Origin: Cyanobium sp. Morenito 9A2
GTDB taxonomy: Bacteria > Cyanobacteriota > Cyanobacteriia > PCC-6307 > Cyanobiaceae
DNA length: 64,000 bases
Direction of reading: 5' to 3'
Assembly (NCBI RefSeq): GCF_024345575.1
Contig: NZ_JAGQBJ010000001.1
Coordinates: forward strand, 310,001-374,000
The notes beneath the pieces were generated by a model. The model made no database searches, had not been told where the DNA came from, and saw nothing but the letters and a program-made list of their open reading frames with translations. Positions 44,602-56,040 of this stretch are shown piece by piece. Both the position numbers and the translations under genes were made by a program. Position 1 is the stretch's first letter. Every line of letters starts with the position of its first letter.

Positions 44602-46017
44602 ATGTCCACCACCCTCGACGCCACGCCAGCCACCCGCCCGCCCGCCTGTTCCCGGGCGGTCCCATCCCTGCCACCGCCGACCACACCCCTTGAGCTTCTG
44701 CTCAAATACGACCGGCCCGTGCCCCGTTACACCAGCTACCCCACGGCGGCGGCGTTTACCACCACCGTGGGCGCCGCTGATCTCGGTGCCCAGCTGGCAC
44801 AGCCCAGCAGCGCACCGCTTTCGCTCTACGTGCATGTGCCCTTCTGCCGCCATGCCTGCTGGTACTGCGGCTGCAACCGGATCACCACCCAGCTGGGATC
44901 GAAGGTGGTGGGCCCCTACCTGGCGGCCCTGGCCAGGGAGCTGGAGCTGATCGCCGCGGCCATGCCCCAGTGCCGGCGACTGGCCCAGCTCCATTGGGGC
45001 GGTGGCACCCCCAACTACCTCAACGCTGACGAGCAGACGATCCTCTGGGGTCTGATCGCCCAGCACTTCGATCTGGATGACGATCTGGAGGCCTCGATCG
45101 AAGTCAACCCGGAGTTCCTCAGCGAAGCCTCCGCCCTGCATCTGCGCGCGCTGGGCTTCAACCGCCTCAGCTTCGGCATCCAGGACGCCGATCCCGAGGT
45201 GCAGCGGGCGGTGAACCGGGTGGTGGCAGTGGAGCAGTTGCGGCGCTCGATGCAGTGGCTGCGGCAGGCAGGGTTCGAGAGCGTGAACGTGGATCTGATC
45301 TGCGGTCTGCCGCTCCAGACGTCCGGGCGCTTTCGCTCCACGTTGGAGTTGGTGGAGGAGTTGCGCCCCGATCGCCTCTCACTCTTCTCCTTCGCCTACC
45401 TGCCCCAGCAGTTGCCCCTCCAGCGCAAGATCGCCGCCGAGGATCTGCCCAGCCAGTGGGAACGCCTGGCGATGCTCGATGACGCCAACCGGGGTCTCAC
45501 GGCCAATGGCTATGACGCCATCGGCATGGACCACTACGCCCTCGCCACTGACAGCCTGGCGGTGGCGGCCCGGGAGCGGCGGCTGCACCGCAACTTCCAG
45601 GGCTACACCACCGGTGGCGAGCTTGATCTGCTGGGCGTCGGCCCGACGGCGATCAGCCAGTTCCCCCAGCTGTTCAGCCAGAACCAGCGGGACCTCAAGG
45701 CCTACTACCGGGACCTCGAGCAAGGCCGGCTGCCGGTGGAGCGCGGCCTGGTGGTGAACGATTCGGCGGTGCTGGAGCGCCGCGCCCTGATCAAGGAGGT
45801 GATGTGCCATTTCCAGGTGGCGATGGATCTGAAGCGGTTCGCCCTCGAATGGAGTGACCTCCAGGCTTTCGAAGCCGACGGACTGGTCCGGCTGGAGCGT
45901 CAGGCCGACCGGGGCCTGGTGGAGGTCACCACCCAGGGCCGCTGGCTGATCCGCACCATCGCGGCGGTTTTCGACCCCGGCCAGCGGCGGCAGGCCAGCG
46001 GATCCCGTCTGGTCTGA
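44602..46017 (+). CDS. hemN: oxygen-independent coproporphyrinogen III oxidase
   Basis: A 471-residue radical-SAM enzyme that converts coproporphyrinogen III to protoporphyrinogen IX without O2. The 4Fe-4S motif CxxxCxxC lies within CRHACWYCGCN, with the extra Cys of true HemN. Other motifs: LHWGGGTPNYL, IEVNPEF, RLSFGIQD, DLICGLPLQT and the C-terminal GMDHYAL and LLGVGPTAIS. Length and N-terminal extension fit true HemN (not HemW). It lies after heme oxygenase, in keeping with use when oxygen is low. The start is ATG 44602; a hairpin follows the stop. Confidence 0.95.
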   Translation: MSTTLDATPATRPPACSRAVPSLPPPTTPLELLLKYDRPVPRYTSYPTAAAFTTTVGAADLGAQLAQPSSAPLSLYVHVPFCRHACWYCGCNRITTQLGSKVVGPYLAALARELELIAAAMPQCRRLAQLHWGGGTPNYLNADEQTILWGLIAQHFDLDDDLEASIEVNPEFLSEASALHLRALGFNRLSFGIQDADPEVQRAVNRVVAVEQLRRSMQWLRQAGFESVNVDLICGLPLQTSGRFRSTLELVEELRPDRLSLFSFAYLPQQLPLQRKIAAEDLPSQWERLAMLDDANRGLTANGYDAIGMDHYALATDSLAVAARERRLHRNFQGYTTGGELDLLGVGPTAISQFPQLFSQNQRDLKAYYRDLEQGRLPVERGLVVNDSAVLERRALIKEVMCHFQVAMDLKRFALEWSDLQAFEADGLVRLERQADRGLVEVTTQGRWLIRTIAAVFDPGQRRQASGSRLV

Positions 46018-46024
46018 GCCGGTC

Positions 46025-46050
46025 CGGGCCGACCGGCCTGCACCGGCCCG
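46025..46050 (+). terminator. hairpin after hemN
   Basis: Arms CGGGCCG (46025-46031) and CGGCCCG (46044-46050) pair perfectly over seven bases with a 12-base loop, eight bases after the hemN stop. No T-run follows beyond TTG, so termination strength is uncertain. Confidence 0.45.
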
Positions 46051-46116
46051 TTGATGTGACCGCGACACCGTTGGCGTTGACGTGCGAGCCAGGCACCGGG
46101 CGCTCATCTCCATGGA

Positions 46117-46725
46117 ATGGGCCAAACCCCTGGCGACCCCGCCAGCGCCCAGGCGTTGGACACGACCCCAGTCCCCCGGGCGATCGTCACGGGCCGCTAC
46201 GCCACCGTCGGACCTGGCGCCAGCTGGCCTCGGGACCTGAGTTGGGAGGCCCGCACGTTCCCATGGGAGGGCCCTGTCGACCAGGGAGAGGGCTCCTCCG
46301 GTGAGGCCGGCAGCGGCTAAGACGTCGGTGCCATCCGCCCCGAGCTCACCGACGGCCCCAGCCGCAGCAGCGTCAAGCGCATCCCAGTGGATGGCTTGGG
46401 CCGCGCCGACAGCTCGGGCATCGTCAACAGGAATGACGTGCTCGCCAGCGCCCTCTGGGCCTTCAGCGCAACAGTCGGTGGACCCCCTCCAACAGCGGCG
46501 GCGGCATCGGCGACACCAACCTGATGCTCCCCAGCCTCAACGCCTCCCTGGCCGGCAGCGGCAGTGACAACCAGGACCTGTTCGGGGCTCAGGCCAACTG
46601 GGCGCCAAGCTCGCCGCCCGCCGCCGCTTCGATGGTGCACCCGAATCCCCGGGCCGTTCAGCCCGAGTCCGATCCCGCCCCCTCCGTGGCTCGCGCATCC
46701 CAGCCCATCAGAGGCCCCTGGTGAA
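46117..46725 (+). pseudogene. decayed gene of unknown family
   Basis: A coding-like frame runs from about 46117 (VPRAIVTGRYATVGPG, SWEARTFPWEGPVDQG), is cut by TAA at 46318-46320, continues in the same frame (DVGAIRPELTDGPSR, KRIPVDGLGRADSSG, RNDVLASALWAFS), then moves to another frame near 46470 (SNSGGGIGDTNLMLPSL, AGSGSDNQDLFGAQANW). The Gly/Ser/Asn-rich part resembles surface or secreted proteins, but no family could be named. A stop plus a frameshift argue for a dead gene. The rest of 46051-46844 holds nothing else I can support. Confidence 0.35.
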
Positions 46726-46844
46726 CCGTGCCCCAGGTCCAGACGGGCCAATGCCATGGTCTGGAGTAATGCGGGGCACCGCTCCTTGTCTGATGGGCGC
46801 TGAACGCAGCTGGGCGGAGAGGCAGCCCCTGGCCTGCGAACGCT

Positions 46845-48722
46845 TCAGAGGTAGAACCCCACCGTGGTCACCACCCGGGTGCCTTGGCGGCGCAGGGCGC
46901 TGCGCAGGGCGATCGTCGATTGGTTGTGCAGGAGGTTCTCCCAGCGGTGGCGGGTGACGAACACGGGCAGCACCACCGTGCAGAACTTGTCGCGGTCCTT
47001 GCGGTGGTCGGTTTCGAACTGGTGCACGAAATCCAGTACCGGAGCCTGGAGCGACCGGAAAGGCGACTCCAGCACCACGAGCGGCACCTGGGGCAACTGG
47101 CGCTTCCATTGCTCGCGGAAGGCGTCCGCTTTGCCCAGCCCCAGGTCCACGTGCACGGCCACCAATTCACCGGCAATGCTGCGGGCGTAGCGGATCGCTT
47201 CGAAACTGCCGCGGTGAAGCTGGCCCACCAGCACCACCACCGGAGCCCCGCCGGCCGCTGGCGGCTCGGGGAGGTTGAGCTGCACATCGGCCGCCAGCCG
47301 CAGACGCTTGGCCACTTGGCGGTAGTGGGCCTTGATGGTCAGGAATACCCCCACCACAAGGGGCACGGCCAGCACCACCAGCCAGGCGCCTTGGGTGAAT
47401 TTGCTGAACAGCAACACCGCCGACACCACTGCGGTGACCAGGCTGCCGAACCCGTTGATGAGAGCCTTGCCCAGCCAGCCCTGGCCTTTCTCCCTCCACC
47501 AGTGCACCACCATGCCGGCCTGGGAGAGGGTGAAGCTGGTGAACACCCCCACGGCATAGAGGGGGATCAACCGGCTGACGCTGCCGCCGAAGATCACCAC
47601 CAGCAACCCCGCCAGGGCGCTGAGCATCAAGATGCCATTGCTGAACACCAGCCGGTCCCCCAGGGAGGCCAGCTGACGGGGCATGTAGCCGTCCTGGGCC
47701 AGGAAGGCCGAAAGGCGCGGGAAATCGGCGTAGGCCGTGTTGGCTGCCAGCAGCAGGATCAGCAGGGTGGACAGCTGCAGCACCAACAGCAGGGGGCCGT
47801 TGCCGAACACCGCCTGGCCGATCTGGTAGAGCAGCGTCGGGCCGTTCTCCCGGTAGACCACCCCCAGCTGCTGGGCGAGCACGCTGATCCCTGTGAACAT
47901 CGTGGCCAGCAGCACCACCATCACCGTGAGCACCCGGCGGGCGTTGCGCCATTCCACCGGTTTGAACGCCATCACGCTGTCGCTGATCGCCTCGATCCCC
48001 GTGAGGGCGGCGCAGCCGGAGCTGAAGGCCCGCATCACCAGCACGCTGCCCAGGGCGGTCACCTCCTGGCCGTGGGCCTCTATCAGCTGCTTGGCCTGGT
48101 CCGCCACCGGCAGGGGAGTCAGCTCCCCGAGGGACAGCTTCACCAGTCCCCCCACGATCAGCACGAAGATCGCGGTGATGAACAGGTAGGTGGGCAGACT
48201 GAGCAGCTGGGCGCTGGAGCGCAGGCCCCGCAGGTTGGCCACCATCAGCAGCACCACCCCCAGCAGGCACAGGGGCACCCGTTCAGGTTCCAGCACGGGC
48301 AGGTAGGAGGTGAGGGCGGAGATGCCCGCCGCCACGCTCACCGCCACCGTGAGCACGTAGTCGATCGACAGTGAGGCGCCGGCGACCAGACCGGGCATCA
48401 CCCCCAGGTTTTCGTGGGACACCCGGTAGGAACCACCGCCGTGGGGATAGGCCTTGATGGTCTGGCGGTAGCTGATCGCCACCACCAGCATCAGCAGCAC
48501 GATCAGGCCGGTCACCGGCAGCGTGAGGCCCAGTCCCACCGCGCCAGCCATGCCCAGCACCAGCACGATTTCCTGGGTGGCATAGGCCACCGAGGAGAGG
48601 GCATCGGAGCTCAGGATCGCCAGGGCCTCGGCGTTGGTGAGGCGCTCCTCGGCGTGGGCGCTGGTCGGCAGCGGATCCCCCACCATCTTGCGCTTCACCC
48701 TCTCGAACAGCGACTGCGGCAT
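46845..48722 (-). CDS. APC-superfamily K+ transporter, KimA/YdaO-like
   Basis: A 625-residue protein: twelve transmembrane helices of the amino acid-polyamine-organocation fold (about residues 35-465) and a C-terminal cytoplasmic domain of about 150 residues with a nucleotide-binding-like fold (APVVVLVGQLHRGSFEAIRY). Helix 1 carries AILSSDALSSVAYATQE and an early loop has AYPHGGGSYRVSHENLG, both typical of the KimA/YdaO group of proton-coupled high-affinity K+ importers that c-di-AMP inhibits. In older annotation such proteins are called amino acid permeases. It stands alone on the minus strand, 53 bases from the divergent ATPase gene. Confidence 0.88.
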   Translation of the reverse strand: MPQSLFERVKRKMVGDPLPTSAHAEERLTNAEALAILSSDALSSVAYATQEIVLVLGMAGAVGLGLTLPVTGLIVLLMLVVAISYRQTIKAYPHGGGSYRVSHENLGVMPGLVAGASLSIDYVLTVAVSVAAGISALTSYLPVLEPERVPLCLLGVVLLMVANLRGLRSSAQLLSLPTYLFITAIFVLIVGGLVKLSLGELTPLPVADQAKQLIEAHGQEVTALGSVLVMRAFSSGCAALTGIEAISDSVMAFKPVEWRNARRVLTVMVVLLATMFTGISVLAQQLGVVYRENGPTLLYQIGQAVFGNGPLLLVLQLSTLLILLLAANTAYADFPRLSAFLAQDGYMPRQLASLGDRLVFSNGILMLSALAGLLVVIFGGSVSRLIPLYAVGVFTSFTLSQAGMVVHWWREKGQGWLGKALINGFGSLVTAVVSAVLLFSKFTQGAWLVVLAVPLVVGVFLTIKAHYRQVAKRLRLAADVQLNLPEPPAAGGAPVVVLVGQLHRGSFEAIRYARSIAGELVAVHVDLGLGKADAFREQWKRQLPQVPLVVLESPFRSLQAPVLDFVHQFETDHRKDRDKFCTVVLPVFVTRHRWENLLHNQSTIALRSALRRQGTRVVTTVGFYL

Positions 48723-48775
48723 GCAGGTACGGGGAGACCGCAGGGGACAGGGCCTTCAACGCTACCCCTGGCATC

Positions 48776-51261
<2,486 letters not shown>

Positions 51262-51271
<10 letters not shown>

Positions 51272-51759
51272 GCGAGGCTCCCAGCGCTGAATGGATCCGA
51301 GACGCCCTGGGGCTACATCCCAGCTTGACCTGTGGCTTCATGGCCGAAACCTACGGCCAGGGTCCGCCAGCTCCCCCTGCGTCCCGAGGCGCCGTCTTCA
51401 CCTTCTTGATCACCCCGGAGACCCCTGGACATCTGCACCGGATCCCTTCGGATCAGATGTATCACCATTATCTCGGGGACCCGCTCGAGGTCCTCCTGCT
51501 CCATTCGGATGGGCGGGGCGAGCTGTCCGTCGTTGGTGCGGATCTGGCCGCAGGCCAACGACCCCAGCTGCTGATACCGGGCGGCACCTTCCATGCCGGA
51601 CGGGTGCGGGACGGGGGCCGCTACGCCCTGATGGGGACGAGCGTCTGGAACCGCGTCGAGGCCTCCGGCGTGGTACTTGGCGATCTCGACCAATTGACCC
51701 AGAGCCATCCGACGATGGCTTCTCTGCTGGCCCTGTTCGCCGCATCTGCGCAGCTTTGA
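51262..51759 (+). CDS. DUF985 cupin protein, copy 1
   Basis: A 165-residue protein with a single cupin fold of the DUF985 family: RGAVFTFLITPETPGHLHRI, QMYHHYLGDPLEVLLLH and LLIPGGTFHAGRV. Family members have a conserved His/Glu-type pocket and are thought to act as sugar or small-molecule enzymes; function is not known. GTG 51262 gives an overlap with the ATPase gene, so the two are probably co-expressed. A second, diverged DUF985 protein is at 56735-57205 on the other strand. Confidence 0.82.
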
Positions 51760-51799
51760 TCCTCTCTGGACGCCGTGCATCCAGGCCCGATGACGGCGT

Positions 51800-52249
51800 T
51801 CACGGCCGCCACCAGAGCCAGGCCTCCCGGTTGATCAGCAGGCCGATCACCACCATGACGCCCATGAGCACGATCTGATCGGCGCGGGCATCGGGGATCA
51901 GAACATCCGCCACCAGATGGCCGAGGTTGGTGAGGCTGTAGAGCAGGCTCAGGCCGAAGTGCAGGGCGCGCCAGCGCCGCCACCCCTTCTGGCCCGGGGG
52001 GCTGCTGGCGCCGTAGGCGATCAGCACCAGCGCCGCCAGGGGCATCAGCATGTAGGCCAGCATCGCCGCGAACAGCGTCGGCAGGTTGGCGCTGGCCACG
52101 TGGGATTCGATCTCCACGGACTGGCCGTGGAACAGGGGCATCAGGCCCAGATCGGTGTGGAACAGCAGGGCCAGGAACCAGCTGATCCAGAGGCTGCGCA
52201 GGCGCAGGGCATGGTCGATGCCCGTCTCGGGCCAGGGCGGGCGGGCCAC
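51800..52249 (-). CDS. four-helix membrane protein of unknown function
   Basis: A 149-residue protein with four predicted transmembrane helices (LWISWFLALLFHTDLGLMPL, LFAAMLAYMLMPLAALVLIA, LHFGLSLLYSLTNLGHLVA and VLMGVMVVIGLLINR). Histidines occur in helices 1 and 3 (LLFHTDLG, NLGHLV), which could bind a metal or heme, but no family was recognised. It begins three bases after the stop of the sigma-factor gene, so it is the second gene of that transcript. Confidence 0.65.
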   Translation of the reverse strand: MARPPWPETGIDHALRLRSLWISWFLALLFHTDLGLMPLFHGQSVEIESHVASANLPTLFAAMLAYMLMPLAALVLIAYGASSPPGQKGWRRWRALHFGLSLLYSLTNLGHLVADVLIPDARADQIVLMGVMVVIGLLINREAWLWWRP

Positions 52250-52252
52250 CGC

Positions 52253-53092
52253 TCAGGCCGGATGCAGGACGGGCGTCAGCTGTAGGCGCAGCTTGCCCAG
52301 GGCGTGGCGTTCAATGCGCTGCACCTGATCTTTGGTGTAGCCGGTCAGCTGGGCCACCTTGGCGAACGACTGAGGCTGTTCGTGGCCGTAGCGGAGTTCG
52401 AGCACCGTGACCTCGCGCTCCTCCAGCTGGCGCAGGTGATCGAGCATCCAGCGGTAGTCGTCATGGGGCTCCAGCTGGCGGGGATCGGGCACGAGATCCA
52501 GCAGGGTCATCTCGCCGTCTCCGCCGGTCTGTTGGTCCAGCGAGACGGTGCGGCTGCGGCGGCTGGCGTGGAGCGCGAACTGCAGCCGGGCTTCGGTTTC
52601 CCCGAGGCGCTTCGCCAGTTCGCTGGAGCTGATTGTGCGGTCGGAGCCCGCCAGCATCGATTCGGCCCGGCTGGCGAGGTCAATCACGTTGACCGGGAGT
52701 CGGATGGTGGTTCCCTGTTCCTGCAGGTAGCGGCTCACCGCCTGGCGGATCCACCAGTAGGCGTAGGTGGAGAACTTGTAGCCGCGGCAGGGGTCGAACT
52801 TTTCAACCGCCCGCAACAGGCCGATGTTGCCGGCCTGCACCAGATCCATCGGCTCCTGGTGCAGGTGGGCCATGCGGCGTTGGTGGCGCTTGACCACGGC
52901 CACCACCAGCCGCAGGTTGGCGGTCACCATCCGGGCCATGGCCCGGCGTCCACGACGTTCCAGATCGCGGCAGTCGTCACTGGCCTGCTGCCAGCGCTGC
53001 ACGATGGCTCCAAGATGCAGTTCTTCGGCCGGGGTGAGGAGGGGGATGCGGCCGATGGTGTGGAGATAATCGCCGAACGTATCTGAAGACAT
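52253..53092 (-). CDS. sigma-70 family factor, group 2/3 type
   Basis: A 279-residue RNA polymerase sigma factor without region 1.1. Region 1.2 is IPLLTPAEELHLGA. Region 2 is NLRLVVAVVKRH, DLVQAGNIGLLRAVEKFDP and RGYKFSTYAYWWIRQAVSR, with the -10 recognition part intact. Region 3 is present, and region 4 is a helix-turn-helix (VLELRYG, SFAKVAQLTGYTKDQVQRIE). ATG 53092 is chosen because it precedes region 1.2 directly; 35 upstream codons are open but AT-rich. It shares the region 1.2 core with the sigma factor at 60662. It probably serves a stress or circadian regulon, as other cyanobacterial group 2 factors do. Confidence 0.92.
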   Translation of the reverse strand: MSSDTFGDYLHTIGRIPLLTPAEELHLGAIVQRWQQASDDCRDLERRGRRAMARMVTANLRLVVAVVKRHQRRMAHLHQEPMDLVQAGNIGLLRAVEKFDPCRGYKFSTYAYWWIRQAVSRYLQEQGTTIRLPVNVIDLASRAESMLAGSDRTISSSELAKRLGETEARLQFALHASRRSRTVSLDQQTGGDGEMTLLDLVPDPRQLEPHDDYRWMLDHLRQLEEREVTVLELRYGHEQPQSFAKVAQLTGYTKDQVQRIERHALGKLRLQLTPVLHPA

Positions 53093-53800
53093 AGGCACCT
53101 GCTTCGATCTTTTGATTATCAGATCAAGGTGGTCGACCTTGGTGATAGTTGAGCCAACGGAGTCAATACGCAGCGTTCGTGATGCTTCGAGCCTCACAAA
53201 AGTTTATTTTCGCTGCTTAAGAATGTTTTAAGAGTTGATTGAATCGCGTTGGGGAGTCCCGGGAGAGTCTCAGGGCAGGCATGGCTGAGTGAGGCAAGGC
53301 CTTTCAGGCCAGGGCTTTTAAGAGGAGCATGGCTGTGTCGGTTCGGTCGCATTCGGCGGATTGATTCCGATTTGCACGCTCACCTGTGCCCGGGGCGAAC
53401 AAGGGGCAGCTGGTACGGAGAGAGACCGCGTTACTGGGTCATTTCACCGCTCAACGGAGTTCCATGGGGAGAGGGAGGCGAGCGCAGGCCTGGGACGGCA
53501 CCTCCCTTGCCCAGGGGTGGTGCCCCTTTTGACCTTCCGCGGGGGAAGCTTCGGAACATCTTGCAAAACGTTCTCAATGGCAAGAGTTGATTGGTGTTGG
53601 CAAGGATGGGCACCAGCGAGCCTTTTGCATTCTTGAGCCACCCTTTCTGAGGAAGGCTTTGGAGGCTTTGTGATGACCACCAACGTCCCCCTCTCCGGGG
53701 TGGTGATCTCCGCTGCGGTTGGCTCTGGGCGTTGATGGATCCCTTGAAGCGGCCCCAGGGCGGCGCTGACTAGAACGGTGCCCAGCTTGCGGAGGCCCCC
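53093..53800. other. 708-base gene-free stretch before the GST and sigma genes
   Basis: No credible gene was found. The part nearest the sigma gene (53100-53245) is AT-rich with AAAAGTTTATTTT and TTTTAAGAG runs and is probably the sigma promoter. An inverted repeat TTGAT-N6-ATCAA lies at 53112-53127, 20 bases before the sigma ATG, where it would sit in the mRNA leader or near the promoter. At 53671-53707 a second hairpin can form (outer arms GATGACCA and TGGTGATC, one mismatch; inner CCCC/GGGG). A small RNA here is possible but not supported. Confidence 0.35.
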
Positions 53801-55066
53801 ATGGCTGCTCCAGAAACCCACACCCTTGAAAGCCAGGTTCCCCAGGCCGGAGCGCCGGACGCCCGAGCGCCCCTGAGCTGGGAGCAGTTGGCGGCCCTGG
53901 CGCCAGCGGAGCCCGAACGGGTCCACGGGCCCACCTCCTCCCAGGCCCTCCTCCGCCTGTTTGGCGCCACCGAGGCCGAGGTGCGCGTCACCCTCTACCG
54001 CGATAACCACGCCTGGTGCCCCTATTGCCAGAAGGTCTGGCTGTGGCTGGAGGAGAAGCGCATCCCCTACCGGGTGCGGAAGGTGTCGATGCGTTGCTAC
54101 GGCGAAAAGGAGCGCTGGTACAGCGAACGGGTGCCTTCGGGCCTGCTCCCCGCCCTGGAGCTCGATGGTCGCTTGCTCACCGAAAGCGACGCCATCCTGC
54201 AGGCGCTTGAAACCAGCTTTGGCCCCCTCGCTGAGGCGCTGGAATCAGCTGGGGTCAAGGAGGTGCGGCGGCTGGAGCGGCGTTTTTTTCGTGCCTGGTG
54301 CCATTGGCTCTGTACCCCCCACGCCAGCGGGGCTGACGAGACGTTGGCGACGGAGCAGTTCGAGCGGATGGCCCGGGCGGTGAGCGAGGCGCTGCAGGCC
54401 ACCCCAGGCCCCTTCTTTCGGCCTCAGTTTTCGGCGGCTGATGTGATCTTTACCCCGTTCCTGGAACGCGCCAGCGCCAGCCTCTATGCCTACAAGGGCT
54501 ACGACCTGCGCGAGGACCACCCCGCCATCAACCTCTGGTTCACCGCCATGGAACAGCGCCCCACCTATCTGGGCACCCAGAGCGATTTCCTCACCCATGT
54601 CCACGACCTGCCCCCCCAGATGGGCGGTTGCCATCCAAGCAACGACGCCAGCCAGCGGGCCGCCTGGCAGCAGGTGGCCCTGGGGTTTGCTCCCAACGAG
54701 ACCAGCCAGGCGGAGCCAGCCGAGGCGGCCCTTGAGGCCCTGGCCCGGGTGATCAAGCACCGTCGCGCGATCGTGGCGGTGAACCCCTGGGGTGGCGCCG
54801 GTTTCGATCAGGCCCTGCGCTGCGCACTCAGCAACCTGCTCGCGCCGGCGGAGCCCTGCGTGCCCCCGGAGGGCTCCGCCGCCGGGCTGCGCCACCTGCG
54901 CACGCGCCTCAGCGTGCCCCGGGACATGGGCCTGCACGCGGCCAGGCGACTGCGCCGGGTGCTGGAGATCACCGCCGCCCTCGATGGCCACCAACAGGCT
55001 GACCCCATCCCCACCCGGCACCGCCTTGACCAGGACCTCAGGCCCTTCCAGTCCATGGACAGCTGA
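53801..55066 (+). CDS. glutathione S-transferase family protein with C-terminal extension
   Basis: A 421-residue protein. The thioredoxin-like GST N-domain (about residues 65-150) has the redox motif WCPYCQKVWLW and the GSH-binding stretch VPSGLLPALELDG...LTESDAI. The helical C-domain (about 165-280) includes FSAADVIFTPFLERASASLY and YPAIN-like HPAINLWF. A further part of about 130 residues (about 290-421) is unusual for GSTs and is seen in cyanobacterial and plant homologues. It may act in peroxide or quinone detoxification. The start ATG 53801 follows an 80-residue Ala/Pro-rich lead. A DedA gene begins nine bases downstream. Confidence 0.88.
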   Translation: MAAPETHTLESQVPQAGAPDARAPLSWEQLAALAPAEPERVHGPTSSQALLRLFGATEAEVRVTLYRDNHAWCPYCQKVWLWLEEKRIPYRVRKVSMRCYGEKERWYSERVPSGLLPALELDGRLLTESDAILQALETSFGPLAEALESAGVKEVRRLERRFFRAWCHWLCTPHASGADETLATEQFERMARAVSEALQATPGPFFRPQFSAADVIFTPFLERASASLYAYKGYDLREDHPAINLWFTAMEQRPTYLGTQSDFLTHVHDLPPQMGGCHPSNDASQRAAWQQVALGFAPNETSQAEPAEAALEALARVIKHRRAIVAVNPWGGAGFDQALRCALSNLLAPAEPCVPPEGSAAGLRHLRTRLSVPRDMGLHAARRLRRVLEITAALDGHQQADPIPTRHRLDQDLRPFQSMDS

Positions 55067-55075
55067 AGTCCCATC

Positions 55076-55714
55076 ATGGTGCCCATGGACGTGAGCACTG
55101 ATCAGCTCCAGGAGTTGCTGAGCCGCTGGGGCTACGTGGTTGTGTTCAGCGCCATGCTTCTCGAGAACGCTGGAGTGCCGCTGCCCGGCGAAACGGTCAC
55201 CCTGCTCGGGGGCTATGCGGCCGGCAGTGGTCAGCTGAATGTGTTGGGGGTGATGGGATCGGCCACCGCCGGGGCCGTGCTCGGCGACAACCTCGGCTAC
55301 TGGGTCGGCCGCCGCGCCGGCTGGGGCTTGATCCTGAAGGTGGGAACCTTTCTGCGCCAGAGCCCGGAGCAGATGGAGCAGCGGCGCCTGAGCTTCCTGC
55401 GCCACGCGGGAAAGTCGGTGTTCCTGGGCCGATTTGTGGCCGTGCTGCGGGTGGTGGCCGGTCCGATGGCCGGAGCGGTGGGCATGCCCTACCGGCGCTT
55501 CGTGCTGTGCAACTTCGCAGGTGCCCTGCTCTGGGCTTCCACCATGGTCAGCCTGGCCTGGCTGGGGGGGCGCTGGATCCCGATCGAGCGCATGGTGACC
55601 GGGGTGGTGGAGTTTGGCCTCGGCGCGCTTGTGATCCTGGTGGTCGTCACCTTGTTGCCCAAGCTGATCGCGCGTTTTCAGTCCGGTCTGCTCGATGACG
55701 AGGACGAGGGCTGA
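55076..55714 (+). CDS. DedA-family membrane protein, second copy
   Basis: A 212-residue DedA/VTT-domain protein: ENAGVPLPGETVTLLGGYAA in the first half, GDNLGYWVGRRAGWG, then the conserved FVAVLRVVAGPMAGAVGMP with the Arg that is needed for function in E. coli DedA proteins. It is closer to the YqjA/DedA type with short loops than the copy at 25424. Likely role: lipid or undecaprenyl-phosphate movement and membrane homeostasis. It follows the GST gene by nine bases. Start ATG 55076; ATG 55085 is as good. Confidence 0.92.
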   Translation: MVPMDVSTDQLQELLSRWGYVVVFSAMLLENAGVPLPGETVTLLGGYAAGSGQLNVLGVMGSATAGAVLGDNLGYWVGRRAGWGLILKVGTFLRQSPEQMEQRRLSFLRHAGKSVFLGRFVAVLRVVAGPMAGAVGMPYRRFVLCNFAGALLWASTMVSLAWLGGRWIPIERMVTGVVEFGLGALVILVVVTLLPKLIARFQSGLLDDEDEG

Positions 55715-55757
55715 GCGGGGCCCGGTTGAGCGGAACAATCCCTTTTCCCGATGGCCC

Positions 55758-55973
55758 TCAGCCGGCGGCCTGCAGGGCGATTTTCTTGCTGAGCAGATAC
55801 TCCACCAGTTCCTCCTGCAGCACCAGCAGCTCATGGGTGCAGCCGCGGAAGGCGGCCCGGTGACGGATGTCGTCATGGCGGGTTTTGAGATCCCGCAGCA
55901 TCAGATCGATGGCATCGAGCTCCGGGGAGCACCCCCGGGCGGAATCGGTGCGGGTCACAGCTGGCCGGATCAC
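55758..55973 (-). CDS. small helical protein of unknown function
   Basis: A 71-residue protein starting at GTG. It looks mostly alpha-helical and charged (LDAIDLMLRDLKTRHDDIRH, LLVLQEELVEYLLSKKIAL), with two cysteines (GCSPE and GCTHE). No family was recognised; such short helical proteins are common and poorly described in picocyanobacteria. It is convergent with the DedA gene and divergent from the DUF2808 gene. Confidence 0.5.
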   Translation of the reverse strand: MIRPAVTRTDSARGCSPELDAIDLMLRDLKTRHDDIRHRAAFRGCTHELLVLQEELVEYLLSKKIALQAAG

Positions 55974-56040
55974 GGAAAAATGATTTTAGCCGGGGCGTTC
56001 GGAAGGGGTCCCTAGGGTTGAACCCGCTGCCGCCGGGGCG

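Noticed and set aside
53260-53400. A possible tRNA-like or small-RNA structure in the gene-free stretch.
   Set aside because: GGTTCG occurs, but no acceptor stem, anticodon arm or CCA-side pairing fits; nothing else supports an RNA gene.
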